Shown piece after piece: positions 25,052-33,992 of a stretch of DNA of 64,000 bases (its first letter is position 1; each line of letters opens with the position of its first letter). The notes below the pieces were generated by a model, which worked only from the letters and a program-made list of their open reading frames with translations, did not search any database and had not been told where the DNA came from. This DNA is from JANRLJ01 sp033762735 (GTDB taxonomy: Bacteria; Chloroflexota; Anaerolineae; Aggregatilineales; Phototrophicaceae): the NCBI GenBank assembly GCA_033762735.1, contig JANRLJ010000174.1, positions 22,491 to 86,490 of the forward strand, in the 5' to 3' direction. Both the position numbers and the translations under genes were made by a program.

Positions 25052-25810
25052 TTAAAACTCGAACTCGTCGAAGTCCTTGCACAGCACAATTGGCCCCTTA
25101 TACGTCTCCTGCGCTTCGGGAATCAGCGGCGTAGGGTCGGTGTTCCACACCTGATAGTGAATCAGATAGAGGGATTTCGCCCCAGCTTTGGTCGCCAGTT
25201 CACCCGCCTGCCGTGCCGTGCTGTGACCAGGCGGCGGCCCAGCGGCTTCATGAATCAGGATATCGGCCTCATGTGCCAGTTCCAGCAGCGCGGGCGTCGG
25301 CGCAGTGTCGCAGCTGTAGGCCAGAATATTGCCCGTCACCTTGTTTTCGATGCGCAGCCCGACCGTCGGCACGAAATGATCGACCGGCCAGGCGGTGATC
25401 TTGAAATCCTCGTTTTCCAGCACTGGTGCGCGGGGGCGTTCGCTCACGCGGTGAAACGCGACCGGGAAGAAGCCCGGCCATTCCTGCCAGCCATACCCGG
25501 CCATCAGGTCTTCGGTGCGGTTGATGCAGTGGTGCAGGCCATAGAACCGCAGCGGCGCCTGCCGCCCCAGCAGCCACATATGCATCATCATATTTGGGAC
25601 ACCGGATACATGATCGGGATGAAAATGCGTCAGGATTACGTCCTGGAGCGACTCGTCGTCAATGCCACGATCTTTCAGCTTCCCCAATGGATTCGACCCG
25701 GCATCCACCAGCACGGGTGTATCTCGTTCGCCGATCAGGACGAAATGCGTGTAATCGTGTTTCGCATCGTTCACGGCAGCCGCCGAGCCGAGGATTAAAA
25801 TACGAGCCAT
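25052..25810 (-). CDS. MBL-fold metallohydrolase
   Basis: A 252-residue metallo-beta-lactamase-fold hydrolase. The metal motif THFHPDHVSG (H-x-H-x-D-H) is followed by further ligands, including the Asp/His of YSCDTAPTPALLELAHEADI and the His of DILIHEA. The pattern resembles RNase Z-like and arylsulfatase-like members, with DYTHFVLIGERDTPVLVDAG at the start of the fold. ATG 25810 (MARILILGSA) has GAGGG in the right place; a longer frame to 25864 lacks one. The substrate is unknown. It stands alone between convergent and same-strand neighbours. Confidence 0.85.
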   Translation of the reverse strand: MARILILGSAAAVNDAKHDYTHFVLIGERDTPVLVDAGSNPLGKLKDRGIDDESLQDVILTHFHPDHVSGVPNMMMHMWLLGRQAPLRFYGLHHCINRTEDLMAGYGWQEWPGFFPVAFHRVSERPRAPVLENEDFKITAWPVDHFVPTVGLRIENKVTGNILAYSCDTAPTPALLELAHEADILIHEAAGPPPGHSTARQAGELATKAGAKSLYLIHYQVWNTDPTPLIPEAQETYKGPIVLCKDFDEFEF

Positions 25811-25929
25811 GATTCCCTCAATGTTGAGCCAATGATAGACGGATAAAGGACGAAGCACGCACACGCCTGATTATAATCGGTGCGCGTTCGTCCGTTGTTT
25901 GTTTTCAGTTTGTGGCTGAACGCGGCTGC

Positions 25930-27465
25930 TTAGCCGCCGAGCAGCGCCAGCACCACACGCGGCGTGATGAATGACTCCAGGAACGCCGCCAGCAGCAGCC
26001 CCGGCAGCACGACGCCAAGAACCAGCTTCAGGGTATCCCCCAGCGTCACAATCCAGGCGTGGCCGACCGTATTGCCACTGGGTGGCCGCGTAATCACCGC
26101 CCCCAGCCGCAGTGCAATCGCTGTGGCGATGACAATCATCGGGATTTCCACAATACCGTGCGTGACCACTGCACCCAGAATCAGCAGTGGACTGTAACCT
26201 GCGATCAAGACCTGCCCGGTGATATAGCCCAGGATGACGAACGTCAGCGGCGTCAGCACCAGTGCGGCGACCCCAAATGAAAACATCGACAGCATCAGCG
26301 CCGCCAGCAGCACCCGCGTATTCTGTGTAAAGATCATCAGCATGGCATCTCCCTGAACAGAAAGGTTCAGGAACGAGGCCAGTGTACTGGATGTACCCGA
26401 AAACTGTTCCGGCGGCGGCAGATACGGGGCGATCTGCCAGCGTGGAATCAGGCCGAAGACCAGTCCGCCGACGAAAGCACCCAGGAACACCAGAACGGCA
26501 ATCGCAACAGGTACACGCAGGCGGCGCAGGCTGAGCGGAATCGCGCGGGTGTACCATTCCACCAGACTGCGCGCGGGTGTCCCGTTCTCATCGACCGCGC
26601 GGGCATGACGCCAGGCTTTGGCGAGGATGCCGCGCAGGTCGAGTCGGTCAATCGTGCGACCGAGCAGTTCTTCCCGGTTGAAGATGCTGTTGCCCACGCG
26701 CAGCAGCAGCACCACCACCACCAGCATCCCCACGATAATGGCCCACAGCGCTCCCACACCTCTGGAGGAATTGGCATCCGGCGCGAGAAAGATGATGATG
26801 CTCTCGCCGTTGATGATGAGCGTCATTGGGATGATGATAAAGCTGGCAAGCAGATTGGCCGCACGAGTGCTGGTCGTCTGGCTGCTGACGACCACCGCAC
26901 CTGTCACCATGACAAGCGCCTGTACAATCGTGAGCAGGATGATCTGCACAATCAGCATCGGCTGTGGCCGCCATGCCAGTTCGCTGAACAGCAGCGTCCC
27001 CAGGTAAACCAGCATCCCGCCGATGCTGGCGATCAGCGGTGGAATCATCGCGGCCAGCGTTTTGCCGATGTACAGTTCGGTATTGGTCAGCGGTGTGCTC
27101 AGCAGCGGTTCAAGGCTGCGGCGCTCTTTTTCCCCGACGAACGTCTCCAGCGCGATCACCAGCGAAATCGAAATCGGGAAGAAGCCGACGATCATCAGCA
27201 GGAACGGAATGGTGCGCTCACCGATGATTTCCGCGCCGTAGGTCGCCAGAAAGCCGGAGAAACGCGCCGCCACCCACTGCGCCAGGAACGGGAAAACAAA
27301 CGTGAGGATGATGATGGGGCCGACGATGCGCCAGTCACGGAAGCTGTCCCGCACCTCGCGCCGCGTGATAATCAGCGCATTGGAAAGGGTACGCCGCGCT
27401 TCGTCCCAGCGACCAGCGGGTTGTGCAACCAGAGGCTTCATGGGTTCGTTAACGGTTGTCGCCAT
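25930..27465 (-). CDS. ABC-2 type permease fused to a SpoIIM-like membrane domain
   Basis: A 511-residue integral membrane protein. Residues 1-270 look like an ABC-2 export permease with about six helices and the cytosolic signature ETFVGEKERRSLEPLLSTPL typical of NatB/CcmB-like permeases. Residues 310-511 look like the SpoIIM family, with the motif HGIVEIPMIVIATAIALRLG beginning at about 436. SpoIIM in Bacillus helps engulfment; homologues without sporulation are common and often sit next to ABC genes, but here both parts are one polypeptide. It overlaps the ATPase gene by 17 bp, so the two make one transporter. The cargo is unknown. Confidence 0.85.
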   Translation of the reverse strand: MATTVNEPMKPLVAQPAGRWDEARRTLSNALIITRREVRDSFRDWRIVGPIIILTFVFPFLAQWVAARFSGFLATYGAEIIGERTIPFLLMIVGFFPISISLVIALETFVGEKERRSLEPLLSTPLTNTELYIGKTLAAMIPPLIASIGGMLVYLGTLLFSELAWRPQPMLIVQIILLTIVQALVMVTGAVVVSSQTTSTRAANLLASFIIIPMTLIINGESIIIFLAPDANSSRGVGALWAIIVGMLVVVVLLLRVGNSIFNREELLGRTIDRLDLRGILAKAWRHARAVDENGTPARSLVEWYTRAIPLSLRRLRVPVAIAVLVFLGAFVGGLVFGLIPRWQIAPYLPPPEQFSGTSSTLASFLNLSVQGDAMLMIFTQNTRVLLAALMLSMFSFGVAALVLTPLTFVILGYITGQVLIAGYSPLLILGAVVTHGIVEIPMIVIATAIALRLGAVITRPPSGNTVGHAWIVTLGDTLKLVLGVVLPGLLLAAFLESFITPRVVLALLGG

Positions 27466-28393
27466 TGGCCGTGCCCTCGTCTTCCTTGACGACCTGCAAA
27501 TAAATGTCTTCCAGAGTGCGCGTTACCGGGGCCAGCGTCACCACATCAATACCCAGACCGGTCACATAGCGCAGCAGCGTCGGATTGGTCTGATAAGGAT
27601 CGGCCACTGTGTAACGCAGCCAGTTCATGCCGCTGTCGGTGATCGTGACCATGCTGCTGAGGTCTTTGGCGAGGCCGTTAAGTTCGCCGTTAACGCGCAG
27701 TTCCATCAGCGGTTCGCCCACAAATTCCCGCGCCAGTTCATCAAACGTGCCGTTGGCGATAATCCGCCCCTGCCGGATGATGGCGATGCGGTTGGCGAGG
27801 ATTTGCGCTTCCGTCAGGTTGTGGGTCGTAATCAGGAAGGTGCTGTTGGCGTCGCGCTGGAGTTCGATAATCGCGTCGCGCACCTGCTTGGCGCTGAGCG
27901 GGTCCATCGCGGAAGTGGGTTCATCCAGCAGCAGCACGGGGGGGTTATGCAGCAGCGACCGCACCAGCGCCAGCTTTTGCTTCATCCCTTTGGAATATTC
28001 TCCCAGCCGTTTGTTCAGCGCGAACGTCAGGCCGAAGCGCTCCATGAGGTCGAGCGCATTTTTGCGGCGCACCTCACGCGGCAGGTGATAAATCTCCCCG
28101 AAGAAATCGAGGTAATCCATCCCCTTCATGCGTTCATACAGGCCGTGCTGTTCGGTGAGTACCCCCACTTTCGCCCTTACCTGCGCCGGGGATTGCGTCA
28201 CGTCATAGCCGGCCACCTTCACCCAGCCGGAGGTCGGTGGCAGAATCGAGGTCATCATACGGACGGTGGTGGTTTTCCCCGCGCCATTCGGTCCCAGCAG
28301 CGCCAGCACCGTCCCGGCGGGGACATTTAAGTTGATGTGATCGACAGCGCGGAAGCCGTCAAAATCCTTGGTGAGTTCAAAGCATTCAATCAT
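27449..28393 (-). CDS. ABC transporter ATP-binding protein
   Basis: A 314-residue ATPase for the adjacent permease. Walker A is GPNGAGKTTTVRMM (about 34-47), the signature motif is EYSKGMKQKLALVRSL, Walker B is PVLLLDEPTSAMDPLS, and the H-loop is TTHNLTEAQ. The C-terminal 80 residues are the variable domain seen in drug and Na+ exporters of the NatA/CcmA group. It is the first gene of the pair, with the permease starting inside its last codons. Confidence 0.92.
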   Translation of the reverse strand: MIECFELTKDFDGFRAVDHINLNVPAGTVLALLGPNGAGKTTTVRMMTSILPPTSGWVKVAGYDVTQSPAQVRAKVGVLTEQHGLYERMKGMDYLDFFGEIYHLPREVRRKNALDLMERFGLTFALNKRLGEYSKGMKQKLALVRSLLHNPPVLLLDEPTSAMDPLSAKQVRDAIIELQRDANSTFLITTHNLTEAQILANRIAIIRQGRIIANGTFDELAREFVGEPLMELRVNGELNGLAKDLSSMVTITDSGMNWLRYTVADPYQTNPTLLRYVTGLGIDVVTLAPVTRTLEDIYLQVVKEDEGTANGDNR

Positions 28394-28512
28394 GGAAAGC
28401 AGCCAGAGTGGTTAACGGTTCTGCGCCATTATCGCATGAATCTGGTTGAACTGAGGATTAAAAACCGAAAACAGGACAGAAGTGGGACTGAATACACTTT
28501 ATAAACACACAA

Positions 28513-28534
28513 AGGGCGACCGTTTGGCCGCCCT
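28513..28534 (-). terminator. Hairpin terminator after lgt
   Basis: On the minus strand AGGGCG (28534-28529) pairs with CGCCCT (28518-28513) across an imperfect inner stem, followed by TTGTGTGTTT. It lies 30 bp after the lgt stop and is the probable end of the phosphatidyltransferase-lgt transcript. Confidence 0.55.
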
Positions 28535-28566
28535 GCAAACACATTTTTTAGCCTGTAGGTGAAAAA

Positions 28567-29550
28567 TCAGGCGTTTTCAGAAGTGGCGTTTTCGCGGGAA
28601 ACCGAGACGCTCGGCGTGACCAGCGGGGCTTCCGCTGCAGCGGCAGCAGCATCCGACTCATAGCTGGCCTGCACGCCGGGACGATGACGATAGAGCAGCG
28701 TCCCGACCGCGAACACGAACAGCAGCACGCACACCAACTGCGACAGATTCACATTGTTGCCGCCGATGTTGACCAGTGTCACTTCGATGCGCAGGAATTC
28801 CAGCAGGAAGCGCACGAAGGCGTACTGCGCGATATAAATCAGGAAAAAATCCCCGGCGCGGAAGCGGTTGCGGTTGCGCGTATACAGCGAATAGAGCACC
28901 ACAAAGGCGGCAAAGTTCCACAGCGATTCATACAGGAACAGCGGGTGGAAGCGGGCGTCATAGTATTCCAGCGCTCCGTAAGGTTCGGGGCGGTTCTCCA
29001 CCGGAATGACCAGGCCGAAGTTCAGGTTGCGCAGGAATTCGGGCACGGGTGTGCCATAAAGTTCCTGGTTGATGAAGTTGGCCCAGCGGCCAATGGCCTG
29101 CCCCAGCGGGAGCACAATGGCGGCGATATCCAGCCACTGCCCCACCGGGAGGCGGTTGCGACGCAGGTAAATATACGCACCAAGCAGACCACCCAGCAGC
29201 GCACCGAAGATGCTCAGCCCGCCGCTCCAGATGGCAATCGCGCCTTCGTTCAAATCAAAAAAGTTCTGGAAAAACCACGCGGTATCACGGCAGAGCGCGC
29301 CGGGGTCTGCACTGCCGCAGCCCTGGGTAAAGTTGATGGGCGGGAACAGCACGAACCACAGCCGGGCAAAAATAATGCCGGGGATGATGGCCCAGGTCAG
29401 CGCACCGTAAACATGTTCCGGGTCTTTGCCGCTGCGCTTGGCAAGACGAGCCGCGATGACCGTCGCAATGAGCATGGCGGTAACGATGATAATGCCGTAA
29501 TAACGGATCTGCACGTTACCAATTTGAATAAACTGGCTTTGAAACTCCAT
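28567..29550 (-). CDS. lgt: Prolipoprotein diacylglyceryl transferase
   Basis: A membrane enzyme that transfers diacylglycerol from phosphatidylglycerol to the lipobox cysteine of lipoproteins. 327 residues with about seven helices. The family signature GRWANFINQELYG (154-166) and YYGIIIVTAML near the N-terminus are present, along with an LYESLWNFAAF segment later. An Ala-rich cytoplasmic tail (from about 295) is not conserved. The ATG at 29550 follows the stop of the phosphatidyltransferase by one base; GAGAGGT upstream is a good ribosome binding site. Confidence 0.93.
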   Translation of the reverse strand: MEFQSQFIQIGNVQIRYYGIIIVTAMLIATVIAARLAKRSGKDPEHVYGALTWAIIPGIIFARLWFVLFPPINFTQGCGSADPGALCRDTAWFFQNFFDLNEGAIAIWSGGLSIFGALLGGLLGAYIYLRRNRLPVGQWLDIAAIVLPLGQAIGRWANFINQELYGTPVPEFLRNLNFGLVIPVENRPEPYGALEYYDARFHPLFLYESLWNFAAFVVLYSLYTRNRNRFRAGDFFLIYIAQYAFVRFLLEFLRIEVTLVNIGGNNVNLSQLVCVLLFVFAVGTLLYRHRPGVQASYESDAAAAAAEAPLVTPSVSVSRENATSENA

Positions 29551-29551
29551 G

Positions 29552-30166
29552 TTAACGGACCTCTCTGTCTTTCAATATTGTATATACATACCACAGGCGC
29601 TGAAGCCCCGTGAAATTGGTGCCAACCGCCAGGATCAACAGCCCAGGCGCCAGCAGCCCCGGCACCAGCAGCATCACCAGAATGATGACGACGCGCTCAA
29701 AACGCGAGAACAGCCCGATCTTTACGTCCACCCCCACACCTTCCGCGCGGGCGCGCACATAACTGACCAGAAAACTGCCCATCAACGCGGCCAGCGCCAG
29801 CAGGATCAGGTTAAACTGATCTTGGACGGCAAAATAATAACTCAAACTTGCAAAAATAAAACCGTCAGCATAGCGATCCAGCGACGAATCCAGCACCGCG
29901 CCGAAGCGCCCCTTGCGCTGCATCACCCGCGCCAGCGCCCCATCCAGCGCATCCAGCGGCAGCCCGACAATCAACAGCACCGCCGCTGGGAAGAACAACC
30001 CCCGCGCGATCAGTGCCGACGCAATAAACACCACGACAAGACCAAGAATGGTGAGCGTGTCGGGATGCACACCAAGCCGATGCAGCCGAAGCGCGATGGA
30101 ATGCGTCACCTGGCCTGTGAGGGTGCGAACGCGGTCGGTAAGGGTGGGCGGAGGGGGAAGGGTCAT
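29552..30166 (-). CDS. CDP-alcohol phosphatidyltransferase
   Basis: A 204-residue membrane enzyme of phospholipid synthesis (the PgsA/PssA/inositol-phosphate synthase superfamily). The metal-binding motif D-x2-D-G-x2-A-R-x8-G-x3-D-x3-D is complete in DALDGALARVMQRKGR followed by FGAVLDSSLDRYAD. Four to six hydrophobic helices are visible. Start ATG 30166 (MTLPPPPTLT) is favoured; an ATG at 30214 would run close to the tRNA on the other strand and has no ribosome binding site either. It is coupled to lgt, which consumes phosphatidylglycerol. The exact alcohol (glycerol-3-P, inositol-P or other) is not decided by sequence. Confidence 0.88.
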   Translation of the reverse strand: MTLPPPPTLTDRVRTLTGQVTHSIALRLHRLGVHPDTLTILGLVVVFIASALIARGLFFPAAVLLIVGLPLDALDGALARVMQRKGRFGAVLDSSLDRYADGFIFASLSYYFAVQDQFNLILLALAALMGSFLVSYVRARAEGVGVDVKIGLFSRFERVVIILVMLLVPGLLAPGLLILAVGTNFTGLQRLWYVYTILKDREVR

Positions 30167-30221
30167 AAGAAACTTCAGCCTTGCAAAACGAGCGTGATTC
30201 CAGTACACTGCCAATACTGTT

Positions 30222-30295
30222 CGGGGCGTAGCGCAGCCTGGTAGCGCGCATCGTTCGGGTCGATGAGGTCATGGGTTCGAATCCCGTCGCCCCGA
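30222..30295 (+). tRNA. tRNA-Pro(CGG)
   Basis: A complete cloverleaf: acceptor CGGGGCG (30222-30228) with CGCCCCG (30288-30294), discriminator A at 30295. D arm GCGC-AGCCTGGTA-GCGC, anticodon stem CATCG/CGATG with loop TTCGGGT (anticodon CGG), and T arm ATGGG-TTCGAAT-CCCGT. The CCA end is not encoded. It closely follows the layout of bacterial tRNA-Pro. Confidence 0.95.
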
Positions 30296-30301
30296 CATTC
30301 C

Positions 30302-30337
30302 ACAAAAGACTCGCTATTTTGCGAGTCTTTTGTTTTT
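30302..30337 (+). terminator. Intrinsic terminator of tRNA-Pro
   Basis: A perfect 13-base stem, ACAAAAGACTCGC (30302-30314) with GCGAGTCTTTTGT (30321-30333), a loop of TATTTT and a T-run immediately after. Strong rho-independent terminator seven bases beyond the tRNA. Confidence 0.92.
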
Positions 30338-30371
30338 GATGCCCTGATGTTGCTTGAAGCCGTGTTAAAAA

Positions 30372-32345
30372 TCAACCGGGGTTCTGTGCCAGTGATTTAA
30401 TAAAGTCATCCACAGCCGTCTGCGCTTCCGCCTGTTGTGTGGTCAACTGCTGCGCCTCCCGGTCGAGCGCGTCCAGCCGGTTCTGCGACTCTTCAAGCTG
30501 TCCTAATAAACGATGGCGGAAGGCGGCTTCCTGCCCGGTCGGTTGCAGCGCGGCAATGTTGGCGCGAAGCTGCTCCTGCTGGGCAAAAACGGCCTTGCGC
30601 TCTGCCTCAATGTCGGTTCGGCGAATTTTTGCCCGCTGAATCTGCGCAAGGCTTTCCAGAAAGGGGGACAGCCGATCAAACGTGGCCTGGTCAAGCCAGC
30701 GCTGACGCAGATATTCCCGCAGCCGCGCATGATCCAGCCGGAGCACTTCCTCATGGTGATAGTGCAAGCGCCGTTCATGCGTAACAAACTCAATATTCCC
30801 TCGCGCCGGGATGTCGATACGCCACCGCCGCTCCTTTGCGGTTTCAACATCCGGAGAACGTGTATCGAAAAGATCGTAGTATTCCTTTATGGGTGCTTCA
30901 ACCAGCACAGCCTGGGCGCGACTGGTGCTGTTTTCAAAAACGTAGGTCACGGTTTGAACATCATAATTTTCAAAAACCAGCAGAGCGCCTTTCAACTGTA
31001 ACTGAACGGTCTCGTTACGGGAGACGCTGCGTTCGGTGATTTTAATGCCAAGCTCGACGGCGTAGGGCAGATAGACCTGCACCTCATTTTTGGTGAACGG
31101 CACGACGGCCTCACCCTTGTAGTCGCCATTTTCGACCACCGTAATCGGCCCCCGTTCCAGCGTGAGTTCGGTGGTATTGGGGAAACGCAGCGCGGCGACC
31201 GGATGATTGGGTAGTTTCGCGCCGTTATAAAGCAGTTCGCGCTCGTATTTGATCTCTGCGCTGATGATCGGAACGAGGGCGCTTTCGCCGCGTTTGACCG
31301 ATACAGGGTTGGTCACAGCGTATTGAAAAGTCTCTCCCGTGTCCTTTCCCTTCGCCGCTGGGGTAGATGCCGTTTGCTGCATCTGCATCAGCGGCAGTGC
31401 CCGGAACGCGACGTTATTACTGCTTTCTTCATCAGGCACACCACGTCTTCTCTCTGCGATAAGTTTCGCAGACTCAGCACGATCCAAATAGGCCGCAGCC
31501 TCATATTCAATCGGCCCTGGCGCGACGCGGCTCTCATCCTCAATCGTGGGTCGCTGCGGGATGCGGCTGGCGTAGAGTTCGTAGATGAACGAGATGGGCT
31601 GCCCCGCAACCAGCGTGACCTTCACGTTTTCCAGGTCTTCTTCCAGCCGATTGTCGAACAAACCCCACCCTTGCAGCAGCGCCGTGCCTGTGCTGCCGCC
31701 GCTGTCGGTTTCCGCCACCAGCCGATAGCTCACGCGCCAGGTCGGGCTGGGCGCGACATAATACACCACCAGTTCGTGCTGGCCTTCGCTGAGCCGAAGC
31801 TGCACCGTCTGCCGGGTGTCTTCGCGCATACTGGTGTCGAGGAAATAGCTCAGGTCGTGGCTGGATTGGCTGTCGTAGATCGAAAACGAGCGCAGCGCAT
31901 CGAGCATGAAGATACGCACGGTGCCGTCATTAGTGAGGAGGGAAAGGGTCGCTTTGGGAGGCTGCGCACTGGATGTGTACAGCGTCAGATCGTCCAGGCC
32001 GATGATACGCCCGTCAATCGTCTCCACCGTGCCGGGAGTCGTTTCAAAGGAAAAAGACGCGCTGCGCCCGCGCAGATCACGCAGCAAATCGCGCAGGCTT
32101 TTGTCGTCGGAAAGCCGAATAGAACTGTCCGCCAGACGCGCCTCTGTGTCCATCGGTGTGCGGTAATGAATCCCCAACACCTGCCCGCCCGCCCGATCAA
32201 ACACAGCCAGGCTTTTGAGTACGTCGTTGATTTCGTCCTGGCGGAAGGTCAGATCGACTTCCTGCGAGTCGGTCTGTCCCTCACGCACAAAAAACCCGAC
32301 ACCATGCTTGTAGAGGATCATTTCGCGGACGGGAAGGTTGGTCAT
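30372..32345 (-). CDS. DUF4139-family protein
   Basis: A 657-residue protein with the N-terminal pattern REMILYKHGVGFFVREGQTD and the mid-region APSPTWRVSYRLVAE, both typical of DUF4139 proteins (function unknown, often beta-sandwich repeats). The C-terminus (about 560-650) is a long coiled coil (IQRAKIRRTDIEAERKAVFA). There is no signal peptide, so it is probably cytoplasmic. The start at 32345 (MTNLPVREM) matches the family start. It stands alone, with the next gene upstream ending at 32532 beyond a repeat element. Confidence 0.8.
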   Translation of the reverse strand: MTNLPVREMILYKHGVGFFVREGQTDSQEVDLTFRQDEINDVLKSLAVFDRAGGQVLGIHYRTPMDTEARLADSSIRLSDDKSLRDLLRDLRGRSASFSFETTPGTVETIDGRIIGLDDLTLYTSSAQPPKATLSLLTNDGTVRIFMLDALRSFSIYDSQSSHDLSYFLDTSMREDTRQTVQLRLSEGQHELVVYYVAPSPTWRVSYRLVAETDSGGSTGTALLQGWGLFDNRLEEDLENVKVTLVAGQPISFIYELYASRIPQRPTIEDESRVAPGPIEYEAAAYLDRAESAKLIAERRRGVPDEESSNNVAFRALPLMQMQQTASTPAAKGKDTGETFQYAVTNPVSVKRGESALVPIISAEIKYERELLYNGAKLPNHPVAALRFPNTTELTLERGPITVVENGDYKGEAVVPFTKNEVQVYLPYAVELGIKITERSVSRNETVQLQLKGALLVFENYDVQTVTYVFENSTSRAQAVLVEAPIKEYYDLFDTRSPDVETAKERRWRIDIPARGNIEFVTHERRLHYHHEEVLRLDHARLREYLRQRWLDQATFDRLSPFLESLAQIQRAKIRRTDIEAERKAVFAQQEQLRANIAALQPTGQEAAFRHRLLGQLEESQNRLDALDREAQQLTTQQAEAQTAVDDFIKSLAQNPG

Positions 32346-32442
32346 GGCGTGTCCCTGCCTGTGGGCATGAATGCTCTGTCGTTGCAGAAATTATAGGCGC
32401 GGATTGGCTTTTGTGTGGCAGGAATTCGCGAACCGAAAACAG

Positions 32443-32522
32443 ATTTTAACCACAGAGCGCACAGAGAACGCAGAGATTTAGGTTGTTTCAGAATCTTGGC
32501 GTACTTGGTGTCTTGGCGGTTC
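32443..32522. repeat. Dispersed AACCGCCAAG-type element, copy 1
   Basis: TTTTAACCACAGAGCGCACA with AGAACGCAGAG, then (about 40 bp on) TTGGTGTCTTGGCGGTT. The two ends resemble the two strands of an AACCGCCAAGACGCAGAGAA element seen at 35291-35326. Such elements are widespread in environmental bacterial genomes; I see no coding role. Confidence 0.5.
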
Positions 32523-32531
32523 AGTTCTTTT

Positions 32532-33992
32532 TCACAAGCCCTGGCGTTTGGCCTCGTTCCACAGCGTGTCCATCTCGCTGAGTGTGCTGTCCGTCGGTGA
32601 TTTACCCTGTGCGCCGAGCGCCTTTTCAATGTAGCGGAAGCGGCGGCTAAAGCGGGCGTTGGCATCCCGCAGCGCCAGTTCGGGGTCGATCTTCAACCAG
32701 CGTGCCCAGTTCACAACCGAGAACAGCAGGTCGCCCATCTCCTTCGTCATCTGGTCGGGGTCGTCCTGTGCGTCTTCGATCTCGGCGATTTCCTCCGCAA
32801 TTTTGGCTTTTACATCAGCGCGGTTGTCCCAGTCAAACCCGACTTTAGCCGCCTTGCGCTGGACTTCATGCGCCTGCTTAAGCGCGGGCAGCGCCTTCGG
32901 GATGCCGTCTAAGGCGGACTCGCGCCTTTCGCCCTTCGCCGCCTGCTCCTGCTTCTTGAGCGCGTCCCAGTTGGCGACAACCTTCTCCGAATTGCCGTTG
33001 ACCTCAACCGTCCCCCACACATGCGGATGCCGCCGGATCATCTTATGGTTGACGTGCCGCACCACATCACTCATATAGAATTCACCATCGTCAATGGCGA
33101 TCTGCGTATGCAGGACGATTTGCAGCAGCAGGTCGCCCAGTTCTTCCGCGAGATGCTGCGGGTCATCGTTTTCGATGGCTTCCAGCACTTCATAGGCTTC
33201 TTCCAGCAGGAACGGCCGCAGCGAGTCGTGCGTCTGCTCCCGATCCCAGGGGCAGCCTTCCGGCGCACGTAAATGGGCGATGATCTCCTGGAATTCCTCA
33301 AAGCTGGATTTATCACCAAGCGCGGGCAGATAGAGCGCGGTCGTGTGCTGGATGTGTTGGCTGCGGTCGATTTGGTGCAGCGGGAGGTGTTCGGCAACCG
33401 CTTCTTCCGTTCCCGCCGAATGCACCAGCACAACCGGGAATCCATCGGGGTACTGGTTCATCAGCGTCAGCTTGACGTTCGAGGCCACGTCGCGGCTGTA
33501 GACCTGCCCAATCAGCGCTGGATAGTCGGGATTGATCGGTGGATGGTGCATGGCGGCGATGTCCAGCCCGTCCAGCAGTTGCAGCCCGTTCATCGCATCC
33601 ACACCGACCAGCGCCAGCGTCGGTTCGACAAAACTGACACCGCTGACGATTTCGACCTCTATACCTTCCGCCTTCGCTTTGTTCAGAAGTTGCAGCACCG
33701 TCGATTCACCTACCAGCGGATCGCCGGGGACGGCATAGACCACATCACCGCTTCGAGCCGCTTCCAGCAGTCGCTGCACAATCTCCGCGTAGACATCCTC
33801 GAACGTTTCGACCGTCTCATAGACTGCATCGAAACTGTGATAGGTCGTGTCGGATTGCGGCAGACATGCCACACAGCCATGCTGCGCGGTGCGGAGATAG
33901 ACGGTGCTGGCGTTTTTCAGCACGCGCCACGCCTTGCGCGTCAGATCGTCCACGTCGCCGGGGCCAAGCCCCACAACCGTGATTTTGCTCAT
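32532..33992 (-). CDS. mazG: Tetrapyrrole-methylase-like / MazG nucleotide pyrophosphohydrolase fusion (YabN type)
   Basis: A 486-residue YabN-type fusion. Residues 1-225 are a SAM-dependent uroporphyrin-III/tetrapyrrole methylase fold (ITVVGLGPGDVDDLTRKAWR, then VVYAVPGDPLVGESTV). From about 235 a MazG domain follows, with REQTHDSLRPFLLEEAYEVL and the E-x2-E...E-x2-D metal ligands (EEAYE, EELGD). A second MazG-like repeat (PALKQAHEVQRKAAKVGFDW, EEIAEIED, KEMGDLLFSV) gives a full-length enzyme. MazG removes non-canonical NTPs or ppGpp-type nucleotides; the role of the methylase-like half is not established. It overlaps the M28 peptidase gene by 4 bp. Confidence 0.9.
   Translation of the reverse strand: MSKITVVGLGPGDVDDLTRKAWRVLKNASTVYLRTAQHGCVACLPQSDTTYHSFDAVYETVETFEDVYAEIVQRLLEAARSGDVVYAVPGDPLVGESTVLQLLNKAKAEGIEVEIVSGVSFVEPTLALVGVDAMNGLQLLDGLDIAAMHHPPINPDYPALIGQVYSRDVASNVKLTLMNQYPDGFPVVLVHSAGTEEAVAEHLPLHQIDRSQHIQHTTALYLPALGDKSSFEEFQEIIAHLRAPEGCPWDREQTHDSLRPFLLEEAYEVLEAIENDDPQHLAEELGDLLLQIVLHTQIAIDDGEFYMSDVVRHVNHKMIRRHPHVWGTVEVNGNSEKVVANWDALKKQEQAAKGERRESALDGIPKALPALKQAHEVQRKAAKVGFDWDNRADVKAKIAEEIAEIEDAQDDPDQMTKEMGDLLFSVVNWARWLKIDPELALRDANARFSRRFRYIEKALGAQGKSPTDSTLSEMDTLWNEAKRQGL

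Noticed and set aside
29865..30305. A minus-strand open frame spanning tRNA-Pro
   Set aside because: It runs antisense across a tRNA and overlaps the phosphatidyltransferase in another frame; no support.
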